Origin: Rhodoferax sp.
GTDB taxonomy: Bacteria; Pseudomonadota; Gammaproteobacteria; Burkholderiales; Burkholderiaceae_C
Reading direction: 5' to 3'
Assembly: GCA_030685025.1 (NCBI GenBank)
Contig: JAUXWC010000061.1
Coordinates: forward strand, 52,710-116,709
DNA: 64,000 nucleotides
The notes under the pieces were generated by a model. That model did no database searches and was not told the DNA's origin. It was given only the letters and a program-made list of their open reading frames with translations. The first letter of the stretch is position 1, and each line of letters opens with the position of its first letter. The translations under genes and the position numbers were made by a program. Of the stretch, positions 1 to 8,653 are shown in pieces.

Positions 1-1859
1 GAATCGGGGTGCTACTTGGTCAGGAAGCGCAATCGATCACGAACAATCCATTTCGGCCGCAGGTCTTTGTCCGTGCATTCATGGTGGCCTGGGAAAAGGG
101 CGGCTTCGACGACCAGGCTACTGAAGACCTGATTGGATCACTGGAGCCCGAGCACGGCATTGACTTGGCGCCCCTGTACGCGGACTTGCTCGCCACCATG
201 GCGCACGCTGGCGTGGCCGCGCAGCCCGGGCACCGGATCAAGAAGTCCGTGGGGGGGTCGGCGTTCTCCCCTTTGGGAGGATCGGCGTTCTCCCCACTGG
301 GTGGCGAGAGCGAACCTCCCATGAGCCAGCGGGCCGGTCTGGAGGGCGCGCAATCCGCCCCGCCGCGCTCGGCGTGGGGTGCGTTGGCGCCAGCGGGCCG
401 AAGCATTGCCTCCCATGCGCGGCAGTTTTTGCAGCGCCTGGGTTTGAGCTCCCAGGCTGGCCATCTGGCGGATCAGGCGGAGGGGTCCGCAGGTATCTCG
501 GACACCACCGAGCGTCCGGTTTTCGAAGCGGCTGACCCGGAGCTGATGGGCTACCTGGGGGGCCTTCAGGCGGGTGCGGGCGCCTCCTCCGCCTACCAGT
601 ATCTGGAGGGGCAAGACCCGGCCAACCAGAACGTGCTGCGCCAGATGCGCGACCGCGAAGAGATCCGCCGCGCACCCGAGCTGGACCGGGGCACCGTCGA
701 TGCGCTGGCGGAGGTGTTTGATTTTGTGTTCGCCGATCAGGCGATCCCGATGCAAATGAAAGTCGTCATCGGGCGCCTGCAGATCCCGGTGCTCAAGGCA
801 GCCATGATCGACCGCGATTTTTTCCTGTCAGCGGACCACCCGGCGCGCAAGCTGGTCGACACGCTCGCGTCGGCCTCGATCGCGTGGGCGCCGGAGAAGG
901 GCGAAGACGATCCGCTCTACGTGCGTATCGAAACCACCGTCAAGCGGGTGCTCAACGAGTTCGAAGACGACCTGGCCTTGTTCAGCGAGCTGCTGCTGGA
1001 GTTCAGCGAGTTCCTGTTCGAGACCGAGCAGCAGGCGCAACAACAGATTGAACCTGCCGCAGTCCAGGAGCGTGACAAAGAGTCGCTCGATGCGGCACTG
1101 GCGCACGCCGATGAGGTGGTGCACGCCCGCATCAGCGCCTTACCCGCCACCTTGCCGTTGGCGCCGTTCCTGACACCGTTCCTGACCACCCAGTGGCGCG
1201 AGGTCATCGCCCATGCCTGGCTGGATGCAGAGACCAGTCCGGGCCTATGGGAAGCTGCATTGGCCACCATGGACCTGCTGATTTGGAGCACCCAGCCCAA
1301 AACCCATTCGGACGAGCGCAAGAAGCTGGTGGGTGTGTTGCCCGATCTGGTGCGCAGTTTGAACACCGGCCTGGATTCGATCGACTGGATCGGTGACGAG
1401 CGGGCAACCTTCACGCGCCGCCTGATTGCCACCCACATGTTGGCAATCCGGATGAACCCGCCGACGGCGCACGACTCCAAGGCTGCGGCCTTGGAAGCCA
1501 GTGCCAGCCAGGAGGCCATTGACGCGCTGGACCAGCGCCGCGCCGGCAAACTGGCCGGTCAGACCGACGGGTACGACGCCATGGCGCAGTCGCTGACACG
1601 CGGGACCTGGTTCGACTTCGCCCACGAGGACGACGCGGGCAGCCACCGCTGTCGGCTGAGCTGGGTCAGCCCGATGCGCACGCGCTTGCTGTTCACCAAC
1701 CGGGACGGCTTTGACGCCTTTGTGCGTTCCGAACGGGAAGTCGCCGCCCTGTTGCGCGACGGGCGGCTGGCCATGATTGATCAGGTACCCATCGTCTCCC
1801 GCGCGATCGACAAGCTTATGGCCGGTAGCGCCGAGTCAGACATGCACCTGGTGGTTTGA
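1..1859 (+). CDS. DUF1631 family protein, 5'-truncated by window edge
   Basis: Open reading frame that runs from the left edge (frame of base 3) to a TGA at 1857-1859; no in-frame stop lies before the first GTG at base 9, so the true start is probably outside the window. The visible ~616 residues fit the DUF1631 family, whose members are usually about 750 residues and have no settled function (older records call some of them thymidine phosphorylase, without support). The product looks soluble and acidic, with an Ala/Pro/Ser-rich linker near residues 80-140 that contains a repeated GGSAFSPL unit. It converges on the acyl-CoA dehydrogenase downstream. Family assignment is by overall sequence character (NPFRPQVFVRAF block, conserved C-terminus), not by a search. 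Confidence 0.75.
   Translation, partial: IGVLLGQEAQSITNNPFRPQVFVRAFMVAWEKGGFDDQATEDLIGSLEPEHGIDLAPLYADLLATMAHAGVAAQPGHRIKKSVGGSAFSPLGGSAFSPLGGESEPPMSQRAGLEGAQSAPPRSAWGALAPAGRSIASHARQFLQRLGLSSQAGHLADQAEGSAGISDTTERPVFEAADPELMGYLGGLQAGAGASSAYQYLEGQDPANQNVLRQMRDREEIRRAPELDRGTVDALAEVFDFVFADQAIPMQMKVVIGRLQIPVLKAAMIDRDFFLSADHPARKLVDTLASASIAWAPEKGEDDPLYVRIETTVKRVLNEFEDDLALFSELLLEFSEFLFETEQQAQQQIEPAAVQERDKESLDAALAHADEVVHARISALPATLPLAPFLTPFLTTQWREVIAHAWLDAETSPGLWEAALATMDLLIWSTQPKTHSDERKKLVGVLPDLVRSLNTGLDSIDWIGDERATFTRRLIATHMLAIRMNPPTAHDSKAAALEASASQEAIDALDQRRAGKLAGQTDGYDAMAQSLTRGTWFDFAHEDDAGSHRCRLSWVSPMRTRLLFTNRDGFDAFVRSEREVAALLRDGRLAMIDQVPIVSRAIDKLMAGSAESDMHLVV
255..302 (+). repeat. In-frame 24-bp tandem duplication
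   Basis: Two adjacent copies of a 24-bp unit containing TCGGCGTTCTCCCC, with starts at 258 and 282. They encode GGSAFSPL twice, in the linker of the DUF1631 protein. The length is a multiple of three, so the frame is kept. Confidence 0.8.
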
Positions 1860-1862
1860 GGT

Positions 1863-1882
1863 CGGGCCCGGCAAAGGGCCCG
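1863..1882. terminator. Hairpin between convergent genes
   Basis: CGGGCCC (1863-1869) and GGGCCCG (1876-1882) form a 7-bp GC stem with loop GGCAAA in the 31-bp gap between the stop codons of the DUF1631 and acyl-CoA dehydrogenase genes. There is no U-run on either strand, so its role as a bidirectional terminator is inferred from stem strength and position only. Confidence 0.4.
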
Positions 1883-1890
1883 TTGCGGGT

Positions 1891-3006
1891 TCAGGCAAAC
1901 ACGCCGGCCGTGTCTTCCATGCGGGCCGACACTTCGCCCAGATGGTGGAGCGAGTCACCGTAGGTCATTTCGAGCTGCGTGAGCTTCTTGAAGTAGTGGC
2001 TGACGATGTACTCGTCGGTCACGCCGATGCCACCGTGCAACTGCACGGCTTGCTGGCCCACAAAACGCATTGACTGGCCAAGCTGCACCTTGGCCCGTGC
2101 CATCGCCGCGCGACGCTCCGGCGCCGGGGCGCCCAGCTTGAGTGAGGCGTAGTAGCTCATCGAGCGGCCCAATTCGAGTTGCATCTTCATGTCGGCGGCG
2201 CGATGGCGCAAGGCCTGAAAACTGCTGATGACCACACCGAACTGCTTGCGTGTGTTGAGGTACTCGGCGGTGATGGCCATGGTCTTGTCCATCACGCCCA
2301 CAGCCTCGGCGCAACTGGCGGCAATGCCGATGTCCACCGCGTGCTCCAGCGCGGCCAAGCCGTCCGTCGTAATCAAACTCGCGGCGGCATCCTTGAACAC
2401 CACCTCGGCGGCCCGAGCGCCATCCTGCGTTGCGTAGCCGCGTGTGGTGATTCCTGCGGCGGTGCCCGGCACTATGAACAGCGCGATGTTCTCGCCCACC
2501 TTGGCCGGCACGATGTAGGCGTCGGCCTGGTCGCCCACCGGGACTACGCTCTTGGTTCCGTTGAGGGACCAGGCACTGCCCGAAGCGGCCGCCGTTGCCT
2601 CGCAACAATCCAACCGGTAGCGCGCGGCGCGCTCCTGATGGGCCAGCACGACCAAGGCTTCGCCACTGGCGATCTTGGGCAGCCACTGCGACTGTACGGC
2701 TGCGGGCGCATACCCCGACAAGAGGCCGCCGGCGATCAACGTTTGCGCAAAGGGCTCGAGCACAATGCCGCGCCCGAGCTCTTCCATCACCACCATGCCC
2801 TCGACCGGACCCATGCCCAGACCACCGTGGTCCTCGCTGATATACAGGCCACACAGGCCCAACCCGGCGATCTCGCCGTAAGCGGCGCGGGAAAAGCCGC
2901 CAGCCTTGACCGCGGCGCGGCGACGCTCAAACGTGTAGCCCTTGTCGACCCATTTGCGCACGGCGTCGCGTAGTTGTTCTTGGTCGTCAGAGAAATCAAA
3001 GTCCAT
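1891..3006 (-). CDS. Acyl-CoA dehydrogenase (pimeloyl-CoA dehydrogenase small-subunit-like)
   Basis: A 371-residue FAD-dependent acyl-CoA dehydrogenase that would catalyse alpha,beta-dehydrogenation of an acyl-CoA thioester in the cytoplasm. The N-terminal MDFDFSDDQEQL is typical of the family, and the C-terminal LHGGIGVTDEY block is the usual flavin/dimer region. The ATG at 3006 is chosen because AGGAG lies seven bases upstream; an upstream in-frame ATG at 3051 lacks such a site. The neighbouring dehydrogenase (3133-4338), with MDLAFTPEEQ at its start, resembles the large subunit of pimeloyl-CoA dehydrogenase (PimC/PimD). The two genes probably form one operon and may act as a heteromer on a dicarboxyl-CoA or other medium-chain substrate. 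The substrate cannot be read from the sequence. Confidence 0.88.
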   Translation of the reverse strand: MDFDFSDDQEQLRDAVRKWVDKGYTFERRRAAVKAGGFSRAAYGEIAGLGLCGLYISEDHGGLGMGPVEGMVVMEELGRGIVLEPFAQTLIAGGLLSGYAPAAVQSQWLPKIASGEALVVLAHQERAARYRLDCCEATAAASGSAWSLNGTKSVVPVGDQADAYIVPAKVGENIALFIVPGTAAGITTRGYATQDGARAAEVVFKDAAASLITTDGLAALEHAVDIGIAASCAEAVGVMDKTMAITAEYLNTRKQFGVVISSFQALRHRAADMKMQLELGRSMSYYASLKLGAPAPERRAAMARAKVQLGQSMRFVGQQAVQLHGGIGVTDEYIVSHYFKKLTQLEMTYGDSLHHLGEVSARMEDTAGVFA

Positions 3007-3045
3007 TTCTTGCTCCTGTTTTGCCGTCGTTGCGGACCGTTGGGC

Positions 3046-3101
3046 GGTCATCCCGGACTCGATCCGGGATCCATGGATTGCGGGTCAGGCCCGCAATGAC
3101 C
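3046..3101. repeat. Double-hairpin palindromic intergenic repeat
   Basis: Outer arms GGTCAT (3046-3051) and ATGACC (3096-3101) enclose two internal hairpins: ATCCCGGA/TCCGGGAT (3050-3070) and ATTGCGGG/CCCGCAAT (3077-3097), each an 8-bp perfect stem with a 5-base loop. The cloverleaf-like form and the 'gatccgggat' text match a REP-like element widely scattered in proteobacterial genomes. It sits in the gap between the two acyl-CoA dehydrogenase genes. Only one copy is present in this window. Confidence 0.75.
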
Positions 3102-3132
3102 ATCCTCTGGCGCGCATTGACAAGCCGTTGCT

Positions 3133-4338
3133 TCAGCCCAGTACCACCTGGGAGACGATGTTGCGCTGCACCTCATTGCTGCCACCATAAATGGTGGTCT
3201 TGCGCAGGTTGAAGTAGCTTGATGCCAGCGGCGCGCAATGCGTGGCCGCGCCGGGGAATCCCGCCAGCCCGGCAGCGGCCTGATCGCCTTGCCAACCCGC
3301 TTCCATGGCCTCGTGGATCAGCGGCAGGGCGAAGGGGCCGGCCGCCAGCATCATCAGTTCGGCATAGCGCTGCTGGATCTCGCTGCCGCGAATCTTCAAG
3401 AGGCCGGCAATGTCGAGCGACTGCTTGCCCGATTTCTCGGCCGCCAGTACCCGCAGCACCAGCATTTCCAGCGCCACGACTTCGACTTCGAGCTTGGCGA
3501 TCTCATCGCGAAAGCGCGTGTCGGTGTAGACCCCCTCAGCCTTGGCAATGCGCTTGAGGCGCTCCAGCTCGCGCTTGGTGCGGTTGACATCGGCAATGTT
3601 GGTGCGCTCGTGGCTGAGCAAGTGCTTGGCATAGGTCCAGCCCTTGTTCTCCTCGCCAATCAGGTTCGCTGCCGGGACTTCGACGTTGTCAAAGAAGACC
3701 TCATTGACCTCGGCCTCGCCATCGAGCAGCACGATCGGGCGTACCGAGACACCAGGCGATTGCATGTCGATCAGCAGGAAGCTGATGCCGGTTTGCGGTT
3801 TGCCCTCGTTGCTGGTGCGCACCAGGCAGAAGATCCACTCGCCATATTGGCCCAGCGTAGTCCAGGTCTTCTGGCCGTTGACCAGGTACTTGTCGCCTTG
3901 CCGTTCGGCCCGGCACTTGACCGAAGCCAGGTCGGAGCCCGAGCCGGGCTCGCTGTAGCCCTGGCTCCACCAGACTTCGCCACTGGCTATGCCGGGAAGA
4001 AAGCGTTGTTGCTGTTCGGCATTTCCAAAGGCCATGATCACTGGGGCCACCATCACCGGCCCAAAGGGCACCACGCGGGGGGCGCCGGCCAGAGCACACT
4101 CTTCTTCAAACAGGTGCTTTTGCACCGAATTCCAGCCGGGGCCGCCAAACTGCTTGGGCCACGCATGACCCAGCCAGCCCTTCTGGCCCAGGATCCTGGC
4201 CCAGCGTTGCATGTCGTCGCGGCTCAAGCGCAAGGCGTTGTGCACCTTGTGCGAGATATCCGCCGGCAAGTTGTCGCGCACCCAGGCGCGAATGTCGGTG
4301 CGGAACTGCTGTTCCTCGGGGGTAAAGGCCAAATCCAT
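3133..4338 (-). CDS. Acyl-CoA dehydrogenase (pimeloyl-CoA dehydrogenase large-subunit-like)
   Basis: A 401-residue acyl-CoA dehydrogenase family protein. It contains the substrate/FAD region SQGYSEPGSGSDLAS around residues 130-145 and the C-terminal TTIYGGSNEVQRNIV motif that closes the family fold. The length is normal. The ATG at 4338 has GGAG ten bases upstream. It is transcribed ahead of the smaller dehydrogenase at 1891-3006, separated by a palindromic repeat, and the pair resembles PimD/PimC (large and small subunits of pimeloyl-CoA dehydrogenase). No CoA ligase, hydratase or thiolase gene is adjacent, so pathway assignment is inference. Confidence 0.88.
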   Translation of the reverse strand: MDLAFTPEEQQFRTDIRAWVRDNLPADISHKVHNALRLSRDDMQRWARILGQKGWLGHAWPKQFGGPGWNSVQKHLFEEECALAGAPRVVPFGPVMVAPVIMAFGNAEQQQRFLPGIASGEVWWSQGYSEPGSGSDLASVKCRAERQGDKYLVNGQKTWTTLGQYGEWIFCLVRTSNEGKPQTGISFLLIDMQSPGVSVRPIVLLDGEAEVNEVFFDNVEVPAANLIGEENKGWTYAKHLLSHERTNIADVNRTKRELERLKRIAKAEGVYTDTRFRDEIAKLEVEVVALEMLVLRVLAAEKSGKQSLDIAGLLKIRGSEIQQRYAELMMLAAGPFALPLIHEAMEAGWQGDQAAAGLAGFPGAATHCAPLASSYFNLRKTTIYGGSNEVQRNIVSQVVLG

Positions 4339-4380
4339 ACAGGGGTCTCCAGTCAGAGATGCGGTTTTAGCACGATCGTT

Positions 4381-5064
4381 CTATTGTGACTGTCCAGGTG
4401 GCGACAAGCCCAGTTCACTACAAAGCTGCTCGACGGTGGCACGCAGCAGTGTCACATCCGATTCCAGCCGTTCGATGCGCGCCTGGGTCTCTTGACTCAG
4501 GCCGGCGCCGCCGCTGCGATCGGTGCCAGGTTGGCCGGTCTGGGTCGCGTCGACCGGTCCGCAAAGCAAGTGGGCCCAGCGCTGCTCACGGGCGCCGGGC
4601 GCACGGGCGAGCTTGACCACCAAGGGCCCGCCCTTCTCTTCTGAACGGTCCTGCATTTCTTCCAGGAAACCCTCCACCGAGGAGATGTCGGCGAACCTGT
4701 ACCAACGCTCGCAGTTCAGCCGCAGTTCGGCGGCGGTCTGGGCGCCGCGCAACATCATCACGCCAAGCAACACTGCGGACTGCTCGGGCACGCCCAGCCC
4801 GCGCTGCGCGTTGTGCTCGAAACGGCGCACCCGTGCGCCACTGACTTCGCGCACCAACTGCAACGCCTGAAGTGTCTCGATAGCGGTCAGGATCTGGGCC
4901 TCGTCGAGCTCCATCAAGGGCTCACGACTGGTTTTCTGGTTACAGCCCAGCAACAGCGTGTTGAGGGTGAGCGGGTAGCTGTCTGGTACGGTGCGTGCCT
5001 TTTCCATCAGCGTGCCCAGCACGCGGGCTTCGATTGGGGAGAGGGTCGGGGTGGAGGTGCTCAA
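4381..5064 (-). CDS. YceH family (DUF480) protein
   Basis: DUF480/YceH family protein with two winged-helix units; members are about 215-230 residues and their role is not settled. The conserved block [20 protein letters not shown] is at the N-terminus, followed by [19 protein letters not shown] and a second winged-helix unit with [11 protein letters not shown] coiled-coil-like stretch ([17 protein letters not shown]) ends the protein. The TTG at 5064 is preferred: it puts the family's first conserved residues at the N-terminus, gives 227 residues and has AGGCAGGA upstream. An ATG at 5121 would add 19 residues without homology and abut the divergent purN start. Confidence 0.82.
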   Translation of the reverse strand: MSTSTPTLSPIEARVLGTLMEKARTVPDSYPLTLNTLLLGCNQKTSREPLMELDEAQILTAIETLQALQLVREVSGARVRRFEHNAQRGLGVPEQSAVLLGVMMLRGAQTAAELRLNCERWYRFADISSVEGFLEEMQDRSEEKGGPLVVKLARAPGAREQRWAHLLCGPVDATQTGQPGTDRSGGAGLSQETQARIERLESDVTLLRATVEQLCSELGLSPPGQSQ

Positions 5065-5124
5065 GGTGATAATCCTGCCTGGTTTGAGGGTCGCGTGCGC
5101 AGGCGGCCTGCACACACTCATTTC

Positions 5125-5718
5125 ATGAAAAACATCGTCATTTTGATCTCAGGCGGCGGCTCCAACATGGCCGCCATCGTTAACACCGCCAAGCGGGACA
5201 ACTGGGCGAGCCGTTTTGAGGCGCGCGTGGCCGCTGTGATCAGCAACAAACCCGAGTCCAAAGGCCTGCTGTTTGCCGCTGAGCAAGACATTCCGACAGA
5301 GGTTGTCAACCACAAGAGCTTCGCCTCGCGCGAGGAATTCGACGAGGCCTTGGCCAAGGTGATTGACCGCTTTGAGCAGCCCGGCGCGCCCGTGCTGCTG
5401 GTGCTGGCCGGTTTCATGCGCATCCTGACGCCCGGTTTTGTCGGCCGCTATGCCGGGCGATTCCTCAACATTCATCCCTCGCTTCTGCCCGCCTTTCCGG
5501 GCTTGCACACGCACCAGCGGGCGCTGGACGCGGGCTGTAAGGTTGCAGGAGTGACCGTGCATCAGGTCACGGTCGAACTGGACCACGGCCCCATTCTGGC
5601 GCAGGCCGTGGTGCCGGTGCTGCCGGGCGATACCGCCGAGCTGCTGGCGGCGCGTGTGCTGGCCCAGGAGCACCTCATCTATCCACGGGCGATTGCTGAG
5701 CTGCTCCGAAAACAATAG
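5125..5718 (+). CDS. purN: Phosphoribosylglycinamide formyltransferase
   Basis: GAR transformylase (197 residues), which transfers the formyl group from 10-formyltetrahydrofolate to glycinamide ribonucleotide in purine synthesis. Visible family features are the N-terminal [15 protein letters not shown] nucleotide-binding stretch, [22 protein letters not shown] with the catalytic His near residue 116, and the [15 protein letters not shown] segment. The ATG at 5125 gives the normal family length; an open frame extends upstream over the divergent yceH gene but has no PurN homology there. It faces fumC, with a long hairpin at the convergent junction. Confidence 0.96.
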   Translation: MKNIVILISGGGSNMAAIVNTAKRDNWASRFEARVAAVISNKPESKGLLFAAEQDIPTEVVNHKSFASREEFDEALAKVIDRFEQPGAPVLLVLAGFMRILTPGFVGRYAGRFLNIHPSLLPAFPGLHTHQRALDAGCKVAGVTVHQVTVELDHGPILAQAVVPVLPGDTAELLAARVLAQEHLIYPRAIAELLRKQ

Positions 5719-5720
5719 CA

Positions 5721-5760
5721 AACATGGTCTATACGGCCATAGCTAATGGCCGACCATGTT
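5721..5760. terminator. Imperfect hairpin at the purN/fumC convergence
   Basis: AACATGGT (5721-5728) pairs with ACCATGTT (5753-5760), and CGGCCAT (5734-5740) pairs with ATGGCCG (5746-5752), with a 5-base asymmetric bulge and an AGCTA loop. The right half overlaps the last codons and stop of fumC. A convergent terminator is the likely role, though no U-tract follows. Confidence 0.5.
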
Positions 5761-7128
5761 CTCCGGCCTGACCCATTGGTCGAACTGCTCCGCCGTCACA
5801 TGGCCTGAAGCAATCGCGGCCTCGCGCAGGCTGCTGCCCTCGTGGTGCGCCTTCTTGGCGATGAAGGCGGCTTTGTCGTAGCCGATGTGGGGGTTGAGCG
5901 CCGTCACCAGCATCAGGGAGCGGTTCACCAGTTCGGCGATGCGCGCAAGGTTGGGCTCAATGCCTACGGCGCAATGCTCGTTGAAGCTGCGCATGCCGTC
6001 GGCCAGCAAGCGCACGCTTTGCAAGAAGTTGTGGGCGATCAGCGGGCGAAACACATTGAGCTCGAAATTGCCCGAGGCGCCGCCCAGGTTGATCGCCACG
6101 TCGTTGCCAAACACCTGGCAGCACAACATGATGAGTGCCTCGCTTTGCGTGGGGTTGACCTTGCCCGGCATGATCGACGAGCCTGGTTCGTTCTCGGGAA
6201 TCGATAACTCGCCGAGGCCGCTGCGTGGGCCGCTGGCCAGCCAGCGCACGTCGTTGGCGAGCTTCATCAGGCTGGCGGCCAGTGTCTTGAGGGCGCCGTG
6301 GGCATGCACCAGTGCATCGCAACTGGCCAAGGCCTCGAACTTGTTGGGTGCCGTCACCAAGGGCAGGCCGGTTAGCCGGGCCAGTTCCGCGGCGGCCTGC
6401 GGCGCGTAGCCGGCCGGTGCGTTCAGCCCGGTTCCCACGGCCGTGCCGCCCAGCGCCAGCTCACACAGATGCGGCAGGGCTGCGCGTACGTGGCGTTCGC
6501 CATGCGCAAGCTGCGCCACATAGCCGGAGAACTCCTGCCCCAGCGTCAAGGGCGTGGCGTCCTGGAGATGAGTGCGTCCAACTTTGACGATGGCGTGAAA
6601 TTCCTGTGCTTTGCGCGCCAGCGTGTCATGCAGCGAGACCAGCGCCGGCAGCAGGTTGTGCGTGAGAGCGTCGACCGCAGCCACGTGCATGGCGGTGGGG
6701 AAGACATCGTTGGATGACTGGCTGCGGTTCACGTCATCGTTTGGATGCACCAGCCGCTGCTCGCCGCGCTCACCGCCCAGCAGTTCGCTGGCACGGTTGG
6801 CCAGCACCTCGTTGAGGTTCATGTTGGTTTGCGTGCCCGAGCCGGTCTGCCACACCACCAGCGGGAACTCGCCTGCGTGCTGGCCGGCAATTACTTCATC
6901 GGCGGCCGCCACAATGGCCTGGGCCTTCATCGCGTCGAGCAAGCCTAAGCCCAGATTAACCGTGGCCGACGCTCGCTTGACCAACGCCAGCGCACGGATG
7001 AGCTCGCGCGGCATCTGTTCTCCCGAGATGGCGAAGTTCTGCAGGGAGCGCTGGGTCTGGGCGCCCCAAAGGCGTTGGCTGGGCACTTCAATTGGGCCAA
7101 AGGTGTCGCGTTCGGTTCGGGTCGTCAT
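5743..7128 (-). CDS. fumC: Class II fumarate hydratase
   Basis: Iron-independent fumarase, 461 residues, interconverting fumarate and (S)-malate in the TCA cycle. The fumarase/aspartase superfamily signature [16 protein letters not shown] is at about residues 315-330, with [13 protein letters not shown] and the [17 protein letters not shown] active-site region present. The ATG at 7128 is preceded by GAGGAG at good spacing; an upstream in-frame extension to 7233 adds 35 residues outside the family fold and is rejected. It is divergent from the rRNA methyltransferase gene. Confidence 0.97.
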   Translation of the reverse strand: MTTRTERDTFGPIEVPSQRLWGAQTQRSLQNFAISGEQMPRELIRALALVKRASATVNLGLGLLDAMKAQAIVAAADEVIAGQHAGEFPLVVWQTGSGTQTNMNLNEVLANRASELLGGERGEQRLVHPNDDVNRSQSSNDVFPTAMHVAAVDALTHNLLPALVSLHDTLARKAQEFHAIVKVGRTHLQDATPLTLGQEFSGYVAQLAHGERHVRAALPHLCELALGGTAVGTGLNAPAGYAPQAAAELARLTGLPLVTAPNKFEALASCDALVHAHGALKTLAASLMKLANDVRWLASGPRSGLGELSIPENEPGSSIMPGKVNPTQSEALIMLCCQVFGNDVAINLGGASGNFELNVFRPLIAHNFLQSVRLLADGMRSFNEHCAVGIEPNLARIAELVNRSLMLVTALNPHIGYDKAAFIAKKAHHEGSSLREAAIASGHVTAEQFDQWVRPENMVGH

Positions 7129-7259
7129 GTTGGGCTCCTCGCAAGCCACACAGGTTACCCCGATCTGGCTTAGCAAGCCCCCCGGCGGCAGCGGTAGCGC
7201 CCATGCGGGGCTCGTTCGGGGGTGGAAGTCCATCTTGGCTCATGGGACAATCCTTGCCT

Positions 7260-8534
7260 ATGCATCCTAAAGCCCTGTTAGACGCCTGCGCCGAGTTGGT
7301 TCGCCTCACGCTCAAATTCGACCATCCCGCCGACGCCATCGTGTCGAGGTTTTTTCGCGAGAACAAGGGCTTGGGGCCGCGCGAGCGCGCCACCATGGCC
7401 GAGACGGTTTACACCGTGCTGCGCAAGAAGCAGTTGTTCGACCACTTTGCGCCTTCCGGCAGCGGCTCCAAGGAGCGGCGCCTGGCGATTCTGGGATTTT
7501 ATGGCCCGGGCGACTTCTTGCGCAGTGCCTTGACGGATCAGGAGAAGAACTGGCTGGACCAGTGTGAGAAGGTCAAGGTCGCCGACCTGATGGAGCGTCA
7601 CCGCCACAACCTGCCCGAGTGGCTGGTGCAACCACTCAAGGAGCAACTGGGCGCCGAGTTCTGGCCCCTGGCGGAGAGCCTCAATCTGGGGGCGGGCCTG
7701 GACCTGCGTGTCAACGCGCTAACTTCCAAACGCAGCGATATCCAGAAAGAGCTGGCCAAGGCCGGCATCAAGGCCACGCACACACCCTATTCGCCTTGGG
7801 GTTTGCGCATCGACGGTAAGCCGGCGTTAAACAAGCTCGACGCATTCATTCGCGGGGCGATCGAAGTCCAGGACGAAGGCTCGCAGTTGCTGGCCATGTT
7901 GCTCGACGCCAAACGCGGCGAGATGGTGGTCGATTTCTGTGCCGGCGCCGGTGGCAAGACGCTGGCCATTGGCGCCTGCATGCGCAATACCGGTCGCCTG
8001 TATGCCTTTGACACCTCGGCACACCGGCTCGATGCGCTCAAGCCTCGCCTTGCGCGCAGCGGCCTGTCCAACGTGCATCCGGCGGCGATTGCGCATGAGC
8101 GCGACGAGCGCGTCAAACGCCTGTCCGGCAAGATCGACCGGGTGTTGGTCGACGCGCCGTGCTCGGGTCTGGGCACCCTGCGGCGCAACCCTGACCTGAA
8201 ATGGCGCCAGAACATGAAGGCGGTCGAGGAAATGGCCGCCAAGCAGGCGGCGATTCTGCAAAGTTCGGCGCGGCTGATCAAGCCCAGTGGCCGTCTGGTG
8301 TATGCCACTTGTAGTGTGCTGCCGCAGGAGAACGAGATGATTGCCCAAGCCTTCTCCGAGGCCAATGCGGACACCTTTGCGCCGCTGGATGTCGGGCCGG
8401 TGCTGGCGGATCTGAAGGTCGAGCAAGCCGCGACCTTGTGCAGCGGTGGGGACGACGGCCAGCGCTTCCTGCGCTTGTGGCCGCACCGGCATCAAACCGA
8501 TGGATTCTTTGCGGCTGCCTGGGTTCGCAAGTAA
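7260..8534 (+). CDS. RsmB/NOP family SAM-dependent RNA methyltransferase
   Basis: A 424-residue RNA (cytosine-5) methyltransferase of the RsmB/NOP2 family. The N-terminal ~140 residues resemble the NusB-like domain. The C-terminal Rossmann domain shows the SAM site VVDFCAGAGGKT, the PCSGLGTLRRNPD motif (catalytic Cys near residue 300) and ATCSVLPQEN (second Cys near residue 350). The two-cysteine arrangement is that of active m5C enzymes. The start ATG at 7260 is inferred from family length; an in-frame ATG at 7242 is an alternative. RsmB itself (16S C967) is possible, but Burkholderiales often carry more than one paralogue, so no symbol is given. Confidence 0.88.
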   Translation: MHPKALLDACAELVRLTLKFDHPADAIVSRFFRENKGLGPRERATMAETVYTVLRKKQLFDHFAPSGSGSKERRLAILGFYGPGDFLRSALTDQEKNWLDQCEKVKVADLMERHRHNLPEWLVQPLKEQLGAEFWPLAESLNLGAGLDLRVNALTSKRSDIQKELAKAGIKATHTPYSPWGLRIDGKPALNKLDAFIRGAIEVQDEGSQLLAMLLDAKRGEMVVDFCAGAGGKTLAIGACMRNTGRLYAFDTSAHRLDALKPRLARSGLSNVHPAAIAHERDERVKRLSGKIDRVLVDAPCSGLGTLRRNPDLKWRQNMKAVEEMAAKQAAILQSSARLIKPSGRLVYATCSVLPQENEMIAQAFSEANADTFAPLDVGPVLADLKVEQAATLCSGGDDGQRFLRLWPHRHQTDGFFAAAWVRK

Positions 8535-8653
8535 GTCGTTCGGTCCCGGATTCCGGTTCGCCGACGGGTTAAGGCAGGCGCGCCAGCGAACATTGGGCGG
8601 GCTGCCTAAAATGGCCGTTGGCGCTTCACGGCGCGCTTGACCAGCGTTGGGTC

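Noticed and set aside
4813..5124. Upstream extension of purN
   Set aside because: Open frame only; it overlaps divergent yceH, and PurN homology begins exactly at MKNIVILIS.
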